This document shows positions 1 to 9,858 of a DNA stretch of 34,439 bases, piece after piece. The translations under genes and the position numbers were made by a program. The stretch is from an uncultured Neisseriaceae bacterium (GTDB lineage Bacteria > Pseudomonadota > Gammaproteobacteria > Burkholderiales > UBA11063). Below the pieces are notes generated by a model that saw only the letters and a program-made list of their open reading frames with translations, searched no databases and was not told where the DNA came from. The stretch is taken from contig CALFYC010000098.1 of assembly GCA_937952895.1 (NCBI GenBank), positions 1-34,439 of the forward strand, read 5' to 3'. How positions within the stretch are numbered: the stretch's first letter is position 1; each line of letters opens with the position of its first letter.

Positions 1-1839
1 TTCAATTATATGGCGGGCTTTTTCTGCTCCATCTTTTGAAATACAAGCAATTGTAACCACACCTTCATCTGTAATATCAATTGTTGCACCAGTATCAGCA
101 ATAATTGATTTAATAACTGAACCACCCTTACCAATAACATCTTTAATTTTTTCTGGATTGATTTGCATTGTATATAGTCTTGGAACTCGATCTGATAATA
201 CTTTTGGATATGGTAGAGATTCTTTCATTAAACCTAAAATATGTAATCTACCTTCTCTTGCTTGTTGAAGAGCCACATGCATAATTGGTCTAGTAATGCC
301 CTCAATTTTGATATCCATTTGCAAAGCTGTAACGCCTTTTTCAGTCCCTGCAACTTTAAAATCCATATCACCAAGATGATCTTCATCACCTAAAATATCA
401 GTTAAAACTGCAAATTTATTTCCATCTAAAATTAACCCCATCGCAACTCCAGCAACGTGATCTTTTAAAGGCACACCTGCATCCATCATACATAGACAAC
501 CACCACATACTGTTGCCATTGATGAAGAGCCATTTGATTCTAAAATTTCAGATACAACACGAATGCTATATGGAAACAATTCAGGGGTTGGTAATACTGC
601 TTTTAAAGCTCTTTTTGCTAAATTTCCATGACCAACCTCACGACGTTTTGGAGGTCCAATACGACCAGTTTCACCTGTTGAAAATGGAGGAAAATTATAA
701 TGCAGCATAAAGCGTTCAGAATACGTGCCCGCAATCGCATCAATTGTTTGCTCATCCATTTTAGTTCCTAGTGTAACTGTCGCAAGAGCTTGAGTTTCAC
801 CACGTGTAAATAAAGCTGAACCATGAGTTCTTGGTAATACATTATTCATAATATTAATTGGACGAACTGTTTTAGTATCACGGCCATCAATTCTAGGTTC
901 ACCACGTAAAATTTTACTACGAACAATATTAGATTCCAAATCTTTAAAATATTGATTCACTTTATTAACAAATAAAGTGTCACTGTCCTCACTTATTAAA
1001 GCTTCAACTACTTTAGCCTTAATTTCATCGATTTTAGTATAGCGAGCCTGCTTTTGACGCAAATTATAAGCTTGAACCAATTCTTCCTCAGCTATACCTT
1101 TAATTTTTGCTAATAATTCTTCATCCTTAATGGGAGCTGACCATTCCCATACTACCGGATTTACTTCACGTACAAATTCCTCAATTGCAGTAATTGCGGC
1201 CTGTAATTGATCATGACCAAACGTAACAGCATTTAGCATTATATCTTCCGGTAATTCACGGGCTTCACTCTCAACCATTAATACAGCTTGCTTAGTTCCA
1301 GCCACTACTAAATCTAACTCTGAAGTTTCTTGTTCGGCTTTAGTTGGGTTTAATACAAATTGATTGTTAATATAGCCAACCCTTGCCGCACCAATCGGAC
1401 CTTTAAATGGAACACCTGCTAAACATAATGCAGCTGATGCGCCGAGAACTGCTGGAATATCAGAAGATAATTCAGGATTACATGAAATTACTTGAGCCAC
1501 TAGATGAATTTCATGATAAAAACCCTCAGGAAATAATGGTCGAATTGGTCGATCAATTAATCTAGCAATCAATACTTCGTGATCCCCAGGTTTAGTTTCA
1601 CGCTTAAAATATCCACCAGGGATCTTACCTACAGCATAATTTTTTTCAAAATAATCAACAGTTAATGGGAAAAAATCTTGCCCTTCTTTGATATTTTTAT
1701 TTGCAACTACGGTTACTAATACTACAGTTTCATCTACAGTAACTAAAACACTTGATGTTGCTTGGCGTGCCATCACACCAGTTTCTAGGGTAACAGAATG
1801 TTGACCATATTGAAATGTTTTACTTATTTTATTAAACAC
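1..1839 (-). CDS. pnp: Polyribonucleotide nucleotidyltransferase (PNPase), C-terminus beyond window
   Basis: 3'-5' phosphorolytic exoribonuclease of the RNA degradosome. The reading frame is open for 613 codons from a GTG at 1839 to the left edge. The translation begins (M)FNKISKTFQYGQHSV and contains both RNase PH-like halves, including ETGVMARQATSSV near residue 20 and GDEDHLGDMDFKVAGT near 480. The KH domain follows near residue 565 (IGKGGSVIKSI). The last ~80-100 residues, normally the S1 domain, lie outside. GTG is preferred because AGGAAAG (1844-1850) sits just upstream and the residues align with the usual PNPase N-terminus. It lies downstream of rpsO, the classic rpsO-pnp arrangement. 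The hairpin between the two genes suggests RNase III-type leader processing as in E. coli (inference). Family identity is certain. Confidence 0.96.
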   Translation of the reverse strand, partial: MFNKISKTFQYGQHSVTLETGVMARQATSSVLVTVDETVVLVTVVANKNIKEGQDFFPLTVDYFEKNYAVGKIPGGYFKRETKPGDHEVLIARLIDRPIRPLFPEGFYHEIHLVAQVISCNPELSSDIPAVLGASAALCLAGVPFKGPIGAARVGYINNQFVLNPTKAEQETSELDLVVAGTKQAVLMVESEARELPEDIMLNAVTFGHDQLQAAITAIEEFVREVNPVVWEWSAPIKDEELLAKIKGIAEEELVQAYNLRQKQARYTKIDEIKAKVVEALISEDSDTLFVNKVNQYFKDLESNIVRSKILRGEPRIDGRDTKTVRPINIMNNVLPRTHGSALFTRGETQALATVTLGTKMDEQTIDAIAGTYSERFMLHYNFPPFSTGETGRIGPPKRREVGHGNLAKRALKAVLPTPELFPYSIRVVSEILESNGSSSMATVCGGCLCMMDAGVPLKDHVAGVAMGLILDGNKFAVLTDILGDEDHLGDMDFKVAGTEKGVTALQMDIKIEGITRPIMHVALQQAREGRLHILGLMKESLPYPKVLSDRVPRLYTMQINPEKIKDVIGKGGSVIKSIIADTGATIDITDEGVVTIACISKDGAEKARHIIE

Positions 1840-1874
1840 TTAACTTTCCTTAAAATAATAGCGGATAATTTAAA

Positions 1875-1915
1875 GAAGCTATTTGTTGATCTCATAAAAA
1901 CCATCAAATAGCTTC
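1875..1915 (-). promoter_or_regulatory. Hairpin in the pnp leader (possible RNase III site)
   Basis: GAAGCTATTTG (1875-1885) pairs perfectly with CAAATAGCTTC (1905-1915). Four more pairs form beyond a one-base bulge on the outer side, and the loop is 19 nt. It lies 22 nt before the pnp Shine-Dalgarno. In E. coli the pnp leader carries an RNase III-cleaved stem used for PNPase autoregulation. The position and stem length fit that role here, but cleavage is inferred. On the minus strand a weak U-run (TTTAAATTA) follows, so a weak terminator is an alternative. Confidence 0.5.
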
Positions 1916-1949
1916 CTTTAGATCTTTAATTACCCATATTTAAAATGAA

Positions 1950-1976
1950 AATGGTGGTAAATTAATTACCACCATT
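1950..1976 (-). terminator. Hairpin after rpsO (partial terminator)
   Basis: AATGGTGGTAA (1966-1976 on the minus strand) pairs with TTACCACCATT (1950-1960): 11 bp, perfect, with a 5-nt loop. It starts 5 nt after the rpsO stop and is followed by TTCATTTTAAA. This is the place where E. coli rpsO has a leaky terminator with read-through into pnp. The U-tract is imperfect, so partial termination is likely. Confidence 0.6.
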
Positions 1977-1981
1977 ATTAA

Positions 1982-2251
1982 TTATTTACGTAAACCTAAC
2001 TCTTTGATGAGCTCAGAATACTTAGAGATATCAGTTCTTTTTAAATAATCTAACAATCTTCTACGTTGAGAAACTAATTTTAAAAGTCCACGACGCGAAT
2101 GGTGATCTTTCGCATGTACTTTAAAATGTTCAGTTAAATCATTGATTCGTGCAGTTAACAAAGCAATTTGCACTTCACTTGAACCGGTATCACGACTATC
2201 ACGTTGAAATTTTTTAACAATTTCAGCACGTTGCACTACAGAAACAGCCAT
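1982..2251 (-). CDS. rpsO: 30S ribosomal protein S15
   Basis: Primary 16S rRNA-binding protein of the small-subunit platform. The 89 residues equal the usual family length. The S15 signature is visible: GSSEVQIALLTARINDLTEH (residues 23-42), then HHSRRGLLKLVSQRRRLLDYL, ending ELGLRK. The ATG at 2251 lies within ATTAATATGGC after a CCTTTAACA-rich leader; AAAGGATTATTAAT supplies the Shine-Dalgarno. pnp follows on the same strand. A sigma70-like promoter lies about 105 bp upstream. In E. coli S15 represses its own translation through a leader pseudoknot; the ~100-nt leader here could do the same, but no specific pseudoknot was established. Confidence 0.97.
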   Translation of the reverse strand: MAVSVVQRAEIVKKFQRDSRDTGSSEVQIALLTARINDLTEHFKVHAKDHHSRRGLLKLVSQRRRLLDYLKRTDISKYSELIKELGLRK

Positions 2252-2352
2252 ATTAATAATCCTTTAACATATGACAAAGACAAGCATAACTAAGTATGAG
2301 GTCAAAGCCTTAAACCTGGTTATACTCCTAAACTCGAATTAACGAGAGGTAG

Positions 2353-2382
2353 ATTATCGCATAATGCTACACAACTTAGCAA
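2353..2382 (-). promoter_or_regulatory. Candidate sigma70 promoter of rpsO
   Basis: TTGCTA (2377-2382) and GATAAT (2353-2358) are separated by 18 bp on the minus strand. They would give a leader of about 100 nt before rpsO. The -35 is only a fair match. Confidence 0.45.
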
Positions 2383-2447
2383 CAAAACATTTAACCTTTC
2401 AAATTCAAATAAATTTAGTTAAAGGATTAATCTTTAGGAAATAAAGA

Positions 2448-3716
2448 TTACATATTCTTTTTATCTAGGTCTTTTAAAAATCTTAATCTCTCTACAATTT
2501 TCGCCTCCAAACCTTGATTGGTCGGCACATAAAATTGCTGTTTTACAAAGTCAGATGGCCAATATGATTCATTAGGCACATAATGATTTGGATAGTTATG
2601 CGCATATTTATATTCTTTGGCATAACCTAAATCTTGCATAAGTTTTGTTGGAGCATTACATAAATGCGGCGGCACTTCACGTGAAATATCTTTTGCCACA
2701 AACTCTCTAACATTATTATAAGCCAATTCGACACTATTACTTTTAGGTGCAACAGCCAAATAAATCAAACAATTAGCTAACGCCAACTCTCCCTCCGGAG
2801 ATCCCAACCTTTCATATGTCTGAATTGCATTAATTGCTATATTCGCTGCATTAATATCAGCAAGACCAATGTCCTCCCAAGCCATTCGAAGTAATCTTCT
2901 AGCTAAATATAATGGATCTATTCCTCCATCTATCATTCGACTGAACCAATAGAGTGTGGCATCAGGATCTGAGCCACGTACTGATTTATGTAATGCTGAA
3001 ATTTGATTATAAAACTGTTCGCCACCTTTATCAAAACGTCTAAAACTATTCGGAATAATTTGCTTTAATTGTTCTAAGCCAATTACATTTAATCGGCTAT
3101 TAAAAATGACTTCCATTATATTTAAAAGTTTTCTAGCATCACCATCTGCTAAATCAACAATACTAATTTTTACATCATCTGTTATTTTAATACCAGTTTT
3201 AAACTTATCAAGCGCCAAATTAACCAAATCTAACAAATCTTCAGAACTAATTGGCTTTAACACATAAACTTGTAGACGTGATAATAAAGCATTATTAATT
3301 TCAAACGATGGATTTTCAGTTGTTGCACCAATTAAAACAATTGTTCCATCTTCTAAATGATGTAAAAATGCATCTTGCTGTGCTTTATTAAAGCGATGGA
3401 TTTCATCGACAAAAATAACCATTGGACCTTTACTAAACATATTTAGCCGATTTTGTTCTGCTTTTTCTAGAGCATATTTAATATCTTTAACACCACTAAA
3501 TACTGCAGATATCTTTACGGATTCACACTGCCACTTATTAATTAAAATATTTGCAATAGTTGTTTTACCAACACCTGGAGGACCCCATAAAATCATTGAT
3601 TGAGGAACACTATTTGCCATTTGGAAAATCGGCATTCCATTTCCTACTAAATGTTTTTGCCCAATGATATCTTCAATTCTAGTTGGACGCAAAATCTCTG
3701 CTAACGGTTGATACAT
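2448..3716 (-). CDS. rarA: Replication-associated recombination protein A (AAA+ ATPase)
   Basis: RarA/MgsA is a clamp-loader-like AAA+ ATPase acting at stalled forks and on SSB-coated gaps. With the start at 3716 the protein has 422 residues and begins MYQPLAEILRPTRIEDIIGQ, the usual N-terminus. Walker A is GPPGVGKT (45-52), Walker B is IFVDEIHRFN (DE 104-105), and sensor I is GATTENPSF. The C-terminal half contains the RarA-specific DPLYLARRLLRMAWEDIGLAD and a TKLMQDLGYAKEYKYAHN-type block. An in-frame ATG at 3776 would add 20 residues (MQVSGQNSQ...). That extension lacks a Shine-Dalgarno and overlaps the upstream methyltransferase remnant, so it was not chosen. A 9-bp stem (2428-2436 with 2442-2450) covers the stop codon and could be a weak terminator. 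Confidence 0.95.
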   Translation of the reverse strand: MYQPLAEILRPTRIEDIIGQKHLVGNGMPIFQMANSVPQSMILWGPPGVGKTTIANILINKWQCESVKISAVFSGVKDIKYALEKAEQNRLNMFSKGPMVIFVDEIHRFNKAQQDAFLHHLEDGTIVLIGATTENPSFEINNALLSRLQVYVLKPISSEDLLDLVNLALDKFKTGIKITDDVKISIVDLADGDARKLLNIMEVIFNSRLNVIGLEQLKQIIPNSFRRFDKGGEQFYNQISALHKSVRGSDPDATLYWFSRMIDGGIDPLYLARRLLRMAWEDIGLADINAANIAINAIQTYERLGSPEGELALANCLIYLAVAPKSNSVELAYNNVREFVAKDISREVPPHLCNAPTKLMQDLGYAKEYKYAHNYPNHYVPNESYWPSDFVKQQFYVPTNQGLEAKIVERLRFLKDLDKKNM

Positions 3717-3766
3717 AATATCTTTATATAAAATTGATTTTTTTAAAATTTGGCTATTTTGTCCAC

Positions 3767-4075
3767 TTACTTGCATATATTGGCAAAATCAACCACTCCA
3801 TTATTTATACCGAATTTATTTATACTTGATTTTTCGATCAGAAGCTGTTCTTGACTAATATCAATAGCTAAAACCATTCTAGTTTTAACAACTAATTTAA
3901 TCGAAGAGCAACCTCCTAGGTCATCCCCAAAGCCTAGATCCAAAATATACTTACCATCCATATTTGGTAAATAAGCATTAACAAATCTTTCCTTAGATAA
4001 GTTACATAATCCATTTTGAATTTTTAGCCCTAATTCATCAGCATATCCGACTGAAAGGTCGTACTTATTTTTCAC
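3767..4075 (-). pseudogene. Truncated SAM-dependent methyltransferase remnant
   Basis: A 102-codon frame from GTG 4075. Residues ~42-62 (GKYILDLGFGDDLGGCSSIK) resemble class I methyltransferase motif I. About 20 residues later VLAIDISQEQLLIEKS resembles motif II, the ribose-binding acidic strand. The protein then stops where motifs III-VI should follow, and motif I itself looks eroded (GFGDD in place of a GxGxG-like loop). There is no Shine-Dalgarno before the GTG. The 3' end overlaps the longer reading of rarA. I infer a decayed and truncated methyltransferase. A short functional protein is possible but unlikely. Confidence 0.55.
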
Positions 4076-4088
4076 TTTAATTCATACA

Positions 4089-4622
4089 TCATAATTTATC
4101 AATATAATAGTATCTAACTATTTTATTCAATGTTTTATAATACCCTTCACGCTCAATTTTCATTCCCAATTTTTCGGAAATATGGCAAGCTACAGTATTA
4201 AGTGGATCTATTGTAGAATAAACTCTTTGTACACCAAAATTTTCAAAAGCATGTTTAATTAAGCCACGCCTAATTTCCAAACCAAAACCTTGGCACCAAA
4301 ATTGAGGCATTAATAATGTTATAGTTTCAACATATGGACTTTTTTCATCAAGATCTAATTTGATTAAACCAGATCTACCAATAATTTGGCCAGACTGTTT
4401 CTCAAATGCAGCCCCTTGCGAAAAACCATGCTTTTGATAGTGCTTATACATTAAATCAAGAGACCATTTAATTTTTTCATCAGTGCGCGGGCCACCAAAA
4501 AACCTCATTAAATCTGGGTCTTTTTGCTGATTTGCTAGAACTTCTAAATATTCCTCACTAAAATGTCTCACAATTAATCTTGGCGTTTCTATTAAAATAT
4601 CTTTATTTGCAATATTTACCAT
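4089..4622 (-). CDS. GNAT family N-acetyltransferase (RimJ/RimL type)
   Basis: 177 residues of the Acetyltransf_3 type, which transfers acetyl from acetyl-CoA to an amine. It opens with the family hallmark IETPRLIVRHFSEEYLE (11-27). It has the acetyl-CoA loop-helix region MPQFWCQGFGLEIRRGLIKHAFE (about 105-127), in which Q/GxGx pyrophosphate-loop residues are recognisable. It ends with NTVACHISEKLGMKIEREGYY, the usual C-terminal helix. The start at 4622 has AAGGA nine bases upstream. The gene follows recD by 26 bp and is probably co-transcribed. The substrate cannot be told from sequence; ribosomal proteins and small amines are both possible for this branch. Confidence 0.88.
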   Translation of the reverse strand: MVNIANKDILIETPRLIVRHFSEEYLEVLANQQKDPDLMRFFGGPRTDEKIKWSLDLMYKHYQKHGFSQGAAFEKQSGQIIGRSGLIKLDLDEKSPYVETITLLMPQFWCQGFGLEIRRGLIKHAFENFGVQRVYSTIDPLNTVACHISEKLGMKIEREGYYKTLNKIVRYYYIDKL

Positions 4623-4648
4623 AATGATATTCCTTGTAATCAGATAAT

Positions 4649-6433
4649 CTAAATACTATTTAATAAATAACCAAGTCCAGAATTTCTTGGCGCTAAATTA
4701 TTTATTGTAAATTTTAAAGTATCTAAATTCGCACAAATTAAAACTCCAAATTTTGCACGAGTAACCGCAGTATAGAGTAATTCACAAGATAATAAATAAT
4801 TATTATAGGTAGTCTTAGAATCTGGCAAAACCACCATAACACGCTCAAACTCTGAACCTTGTGACTTATGAATAGTTATGGCATAGGCCAGTTTATATGA
4901 AGGTAAAACTTCTGGAATAAACTCACTACCATTTTCAAATATGATAACCGGCTTAGAATTAACTAATAAACATACCCCTACATCCCCATTATTTAATCCC
5001 AGAGTATAATCATTTTCTAAAATAATTATACTTCTTCCGTTATACCATTTACTAGATGATGTAAAATATTCTCTTGCATATTCATCAATTTGTTGATTTA
5101 AATTATTAGCGCCTAAAATTCCGTCATTAGTGATACATAATATCACCAATTTACGTAATAAAGTAAAAAGTTCACCCTTATCAAAATTATCATTAATTAA
5201 TAATTGCTCAATTGATGTAAAATATGAGCAAAACCCATCCTCATGTTTAAATAAATAATTTGCGATTTGGCTATAATTAGGCTTGATTAACCCCAACTCA
5301 CTATACTCGTTTAAATTAGCTACAACTTGCTTAATATCCTGATTCAGTATATTATTAGCTAAATCTTGAACTGACATCTGGTTTCTATTACTTATCAATA
5401 ATTGATTTACAATATTACTTGAAAATAAATCCAGATTATTTCCTTTATAATAATCCACCAATGAAGCAAAAACATACCCTTCTTCTACTGAGGATAATTG
5501 ATTTTTATCCCCTAATAAAACTAAATGTTTTAATTGGTTGATATCTAACGCCATACAAAGTTTATAAAATAATGGCAAACTTACCATCGAGGATTCATCA
5601 ACAATTAGCACTTCAGTTTTTAATAAATTATTTTTATTATGTTTAAAATAAATACTATCTCTTTGATAACCCAAAAGTCTATGGATTGTTACACAATCAA
5701 TTTTCAACCAATCTTCTAAAATAGACATATCTAGCCATTTTTTCAACTGAGTGATTCCACTTATGATTGATTCTTTAATTCTTGAAGCCGCTCGCCCAGT
5801 TGGTGCACAAATATTTAAAACTATTTTATTCTTATAACATTTGGATAATACCCATAGTAATAATATTACTGTTGTAGTTTTACCAGTTCCAGGACCACCG
5901 GTTATAATACTAAATTTGTGTAATGCTGATGACTTAATTGCAAAAATTTGATCTTGATTGGGGAACCCTGAATTACTTAATAAAGATAACTCTGCTGTAA
6001 CTTGCTCAATTGTTAATAAATCTAGGGTACTTTTATTATCAACTAATTTAATAAATCTAGCAATCTGGTATTCGTAACATAGATGTCTTGCTACATATAA
6101 TACTAACGTATTGGGATTATCGTCATCAATCATTAAAATAAGAGGTTTGCTCTCATGTAAATAACTTCCAAGCTTATATTTACTAACTAAACCACTTCGA
6201 TTAAGAATATCTTCAATTAACTTTATTGATATATTTGGTTTAAAATCTATTTTATATTGTTTCGCTAATTCATAAATTTGGTCTAAAAAAATACAACTAT
6301 TCCCTTTATCTAAATGAAGAAATAATAATTGCACGATTAAAGTTAGAACATTCCTGTCATCCCCGATCATATCTGGATTAGAAAGATCTATTAAATGAGA
6401 CACTAATGGATTATTCATTATTTTATTATTCAT
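4649..6433 (-). CDS. recD: Exodeoxyribonuclease V subunit alpha (RecD helicase)
   Basis: 5'-3' helicase subunit of RecBCD, which processes double-strand breaks for RecA. 594 residues, close to E. coli RecD (608). The N-terminal ~150 residues form the RecB-interacting part. Helicase motif I is GGPGTGKTTT (179-188), motif Ia ICAPTGRAASRIKES (208-222), motif II LIVDESSMVSL (276-286), motif V ITIHKSQGSEFE, and motif VI YTAVTRAK (554-561). The start overlaps the recB stop by 4 bp (ATGA type), so translation is coupled. All helicase motifs are intact, so the subunit should be active. Confidence 0.96.
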   Translation of the reverse strand: MNNKIMNNPLVSHLIDLSNPDMIGDDRNVLTLIVQLLFLHLDKGNSCIFLDQIYELAKQYKIDFKPNISIKLIEDILNRSGLVSKYKLGSYLHESKPLILMIDDDNPNTLVLYVARHLCYEYQIARFIKLVDNKSTLDLLTIEQVTAELSLLSNSGFPNQDQIFAIKSSALHKFSIITGGPGTGKTTTVILLLWVLSKCYKNKIVLNICAPTGRAASRIKESIISGITQLKKWLDMSILEDWLKIDCVTIHRLLGYQRDSIYFKHNKNNLLKTEVLIVDESSMVSLPLFYKLCMALDINQLKHLVLLGDKNQLSSVEEGYVFASLVDYYKGNNLDLFSSNIVNQLLISNRNQMSVQDLANNILNQDIKQVVANLNEYSELGLIKPNYSQIANYLFKHEDGFCSYFTSIEQLLINDNFDKGELFTLLRKLVILCITNDGILGANNLNQQIDEYAREYFTSSSKWYNGRSIIILENDYTLGLNNGDVGVCLLVNSKPVIIFENGSEFIPEVLPSYKLAYAITIHKSQGSEFERVMVVLPDSKTTYNNYLLSCELLYTAVTRAKFGVLICANLDTLKFTINNLAPRNSGLGYLLNSI

Positions 6434-9400
6434 CGTAATAAACCATCTAATTTCGCAACTATTTCCTGGCAGTTTTTATCAATATAGATTCCCCCTGGGG
6501 ATGCATTTTCTACGAAAACTCCTCTAATATAATAATATACGGCCCCACCAATTAAACTACTTGCATCAGAAATATTTAAACATTGCTCCAAATGACGTTT
6601 TATAGCAACTAAATATAACAAATACTGTAAATAGTAATGATGATGTGCATTAGCTTGAATTAAAGGATTATCTTTATCGAACACATCAAAAGTTGAGTTA
6701 TAGCTATTTAAAATGTTTGTTTTATAATCCAAAATATAGTATTTACCATTGTGTTCAAAAAATAAATCAATAAATCCATTTAAAAAACCAGGATTAATTT
6801 GAGTTAAGCGTTTAGAAGCAGCAACATATGGGTGATCAGCCCCATAATAAGTATCTAACAGTTGCGAGAATTCATTCATAATATCTAAACTTCTATTAAT
6901 ATTAAGATTAAAAGCAAGCTCTGGTAAAGCATTTTCTAATGTTGCCAGTTTTAGTCCATCAATAGTAATTGGATAATTAAAAACCTCATCAATTACTTTA
7001 AATAAATCATCTTTATACTTTATATCTATATTATTTACCAATAAGTAATTTCCTATCTCATCATAACTAATTGGATACATTTCACATAAATTATGAAATA
7101 AAACTCCAAAATTAGCACCAGATAAATCATTCAATACATTGTATTTATAGTTAATTGGTTCTATTATTAGCTCTTGATCTGGAACGTAATCTATCATTCT
7201 ATCACTAAATATATCTTGTTCTAATTTGATAATTCCAGAATAGCTTTGTCTAGTATAACCTGGATTTAACTTAAACTCAGAATCTAAGGTTAGCGTGGAT
7301 ATACTATTAGATAGCTTATCATTTTGTTTTTCAACCAATTTAAGCTTATTTAAATGGGCTTTCAAAATATTATCTCTTTTGTATACAACTACTCCAGGTA
7401 ATAAGGCAGGATTTTTAATTGCTATATGCGGATTATTAAATAATTCATGATAGTAAAATAAACCATGTTTATTCGAACGAATATCATTACGCTCATAACC
7501 AAATAATTCTACAATTTTATCTGGAAAATATAAAGAATTATATTTTTGTGGATGTGTGCGAGTTAGTGTTGGGGCCTTCAAATAAATATACACTCTTGAT
7601 TTTGCACGGGTAATTGCCACATAATTCAGTCTATGAATTTCTTGATTATCACGTTTAATAATCTTTTCTGCCACATCCTCATCATTAATTAACTTAGCGA
7701 CCATTAATCCAGATTCATCACGATATTTAGCAAAAAATGGCATCGTATATTGAGGATCTAGGCGACTATTTTTAACCGCATCACGTTTAAAATATGGACA
7801 AAATAGTATATCATACTCAAGGCCTTTGGCTTTATGCTGCGTCGTAATAATCAACTGTTCTTCATCATTGTCTAAACGCACCATTTCTTCATTATCATCA
7901 TTTAAATCTGCATCGCTACTATTTAATACATTGTTTATTTTAGCTCTTAACCAATATAAAACCTCCATTGCATCATTTATACCATCTGTATGTTTATTAA
8001 TCAATTCAGCTAATTGTAATAAATTAGAAATTTCACGGCGAGTAATACCAGAATTGGTTTGGATTAATCTTAAATCATCAATTAGTTTATAAATTAAAGA
8101 AAATATGCCATTTTGATCAAGGAGTTGCTTATAACTAAAAAATATCTGAATAATATTATCAAGATTATTTTTATCACTATCTGCGAGAATAAGTTGATTT
8201 AATGGGAAATTAAAAATCTTGGTTGCTATTGCCTTAATTAATAAGCGTCGATCAGATAAGTCCACGATTGCTTCTAAAATTAATAATAAATCTCGTGCAG
8301 TACTAGTTGCAAAAATATTACCAATTTTTAACTCACAAGCTTTTATACCAAATTTATTTAGATGCTTAACTAAGATACCAGCTTCACGATTTTTATTTAC
8401 TAAAATTGCCATCTTGCTAATTAGTTTCGGATCACTGTTTAATAAAGCTAAAATCTCTAAGGTTAGATTATTAAGAAGATTTTCTTCTTTTTCTGGCGCA
8501 TTAGATCCCGTAATTGCTATAATTTGGACTTTTTCATCATAAAAATCATTTACAACCCCCAAATTAAGACAACTATCTTTAATGGCTAATTTATTTGGAA
8601 TTTCGACTAATGAATCAAGATTTACTTTGGGTATTACATCATGATAGTCAATCCCAGGTCCAAAACATTCATGATTAATATTCATATCAAATAATCGATT
8701 AATAAAATTCATAATATCTGGATGTGAACGCCTATTTTCAACTAAATTTAAACTACTTTTAATTAATTTGCGCGCTTCAAGGTATACATCAATATCTGCA
8801 CCTCGAAAACGATAGATCGCTTGCTTTGGATCTCCAACCACAACCATAGATCCTTTGGGTTTATTTTGATGAATACCATAAATATTACTAAAGATTTGCC
8901 ATTGTAAAAAATCAGTATCTTGAAATTCATCAATAAATGCGATTGGATAATCATGATTTAATCGATTTCTTAGTGAGCTATTACATGATACTTTATCTGC
9001 TAAAATTTGAATTAATTCATCATAACTAATAGCAGTAGAGGTTGATTGTGATTTATTAAAATAATCAGCTAAATATAAAGATATCGCACTTAAAACATGT
9101 GTTTTTACAATTAAAACATCTTCTTTTGTATTAATATCATTAATTAAACCCGTTAAATCTGGCTTATATTTAACTTCATAGCGTAATTTAAATGTTCCAT
9201 TATTAATCCATATTAAATCTTTAGGAATTTTTATTAAAATACTTTGAATTAAATCAAGCCTGTAATTTGTTATAAATAAAGAATTCAGATTTTGCAATAC
9301 TTTATCGATTGAGTTTCTAAAGCTTGGATTATTAATAATTTTTTCTCGTAAAAAATTGCGAACTCCAGTTTCAAAAATATAACTCTTATCACTGACTAAT

Positions 9401-9858
9401 TTAAATGGTTGATTAACCCCACATTCAATTTGATAATCATGGATTACTTTATTACAAAATCCATGAATAGTATAAATTGATGCATGATCAAAATTTTGTA
9501 AGCTTCGACTAAGAATTATAATATCTTTTTCAAAATTATCCTTACGCTTCAATAAAAAACTATTTATAAAAACATCATTCGTTATATAGCTTTGAATATT
9601 TACATCACGAAGTTTAAGCATAAGCTCTATAGTTGATAGAATTTGCTCAGAAATTCTTAGTTTAAGCTCACGAGTTGCCGCAGTAGTAAAAGTTACTACT
9701 AAAATATTTTGTAGTGCTATATCTTGCTTTTCAAGTAACGCTTTAATAAATAATCGCTCAATAGTCCAAGTCTTGCCAGTTCCTGCACTAGCTTCAACTA
9801 CATAGCTTTGATCTAATTTTTCAAAACTAATTTCTTCAACTGGATGTAAACGAGTCAT
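6430..9858 (-). CDS. recB: Exodeoxyribonuclease V subunit beta (RecB helicase-nuclease)
   Basis: 3'-5' UvrD-type helicase fused to the single nuclease of RecBCD; 1142 residues, slightly shorter than E. coli RecB. Walker A is ASAGTGKT (23-30). Motif II is AFIDEFQDTDFLQW, motif III region GDPKQAIYRFRGAD, motif V TQHKAKGLEYD, and motif VI LNYVAITRAKSRVYIY. The C-terminal nuclease has GFIDLFF (D1031) and ILDYKTN (D1044, K1046), the Mg-binding and catalytic residues, followed by a YLQYLLYLVAI helix of the QxxxY type. The start overlaps recC by 4 bp and the end overlaps recD by 4 bp. Every catalytic residue I can check is present. Confidence 0.97.
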   Translation of the reverse strand: MTRLHPVEEISFEKLDQSYVVEASAGTGKTWTIERLFIKALLEKQDIALQNILVVTFTTAATRELKLRISEQILSTIELMLKLRDVNIQSYITNDVFINSFLLKRKDNFEKDIIILSRSLQNFDHASIYTIHGFCNKVIHDYQIECGVNQPFKLVSDKSYIFETGVRNFLREKIINNPSFRNSIDKVLQNLNSLFITNYRLDLIQSILIKIPKDLIWINNGTFKLRYEVKYKPDLTGLINDINTKEDVLIVKTHVLSAISLYLADYFNKSQSTSTAISYDELIQILADKVSCNSSLRNRLNHDYPIAFIDEFQDTDFLQWQIFSNIYGIHQNKPKGSMVVVGDPKQAIYRFRGADIDVYLEARKLIKSSLNLVENRRSHPDIMNFINRLFDMNINHECFGPGIDYHDVIPKVNLDSLVEIPNKLAIKDSCLNLGVVNDFYDEKVQIIAITGSNAPEKEENLLNNLTLEILALLNSDPKLISKMAILVNKNREAGILVKHLNKFGIKACELKIGNIFATSTARDLLLILEAIVDLSDRRLLIKAIATKIFNFPLNQLILADSDKNNLDNIIQIFFSYKQLLDQNGIFSLIYKLIDDLRLIQTNSGITRREISNLLQLAELINKHTDGINDAMEVLYWLRAKINNVLNSSDADLNDDNEEMVRLDNDEEQLIITTQHKAKGLEYDILFCPYFKRDAVKNSRLDPQYTMPFFAKYRDESGLMVAKLINDEDVAEKIIKRDNQEIHRLNYVAITRAKSRVYIYLKAPTLTRTHPQKYNSLYFPDKIVELFGYERNDIRSNKHGLFYYHELFNNPHIAIKNPALLPGVVVYKRDNILKAHLNKLKLVEKQNDKLSNSISTLTLDSEFKLNPGYTRQSYSGIIKLEQDIFSDRMIDYVPDQELIIEPINYKYNVLNDLSGANFGVLFHNLCEMYPISYDEIGNYLLVNNIDIKYKDDLFKVIDEVFNYPITIDGLKLATLENALPELAFNLNINRSLDIMNEFSQLLDTYYGADHPYVAASKRLTQINPGFLNGFIDLFFEHNGKYYILDYKTNILNSYNSTFDVFDKDNPLIQANAHHHYYLQYLLYLVAIKRHLEQCLNISDASSLIGGAVYYYIRGVFVENASPGGIYIDKNCQEIVAKLDGLLR

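Noticed and set aside
513..710. Plus-strand frame of 65 codons
   Set aside because: It lies inside pnp, in the opposite direction, with no Shine-Dalgarno.
7826..8954. Frames on both strands inside recB (7826-8092, 8219-8542, 8763-8954)
   Set aside because: They lie wholly within recB, whose helicase and nuclease motifs are intact. Their translations show no family features.
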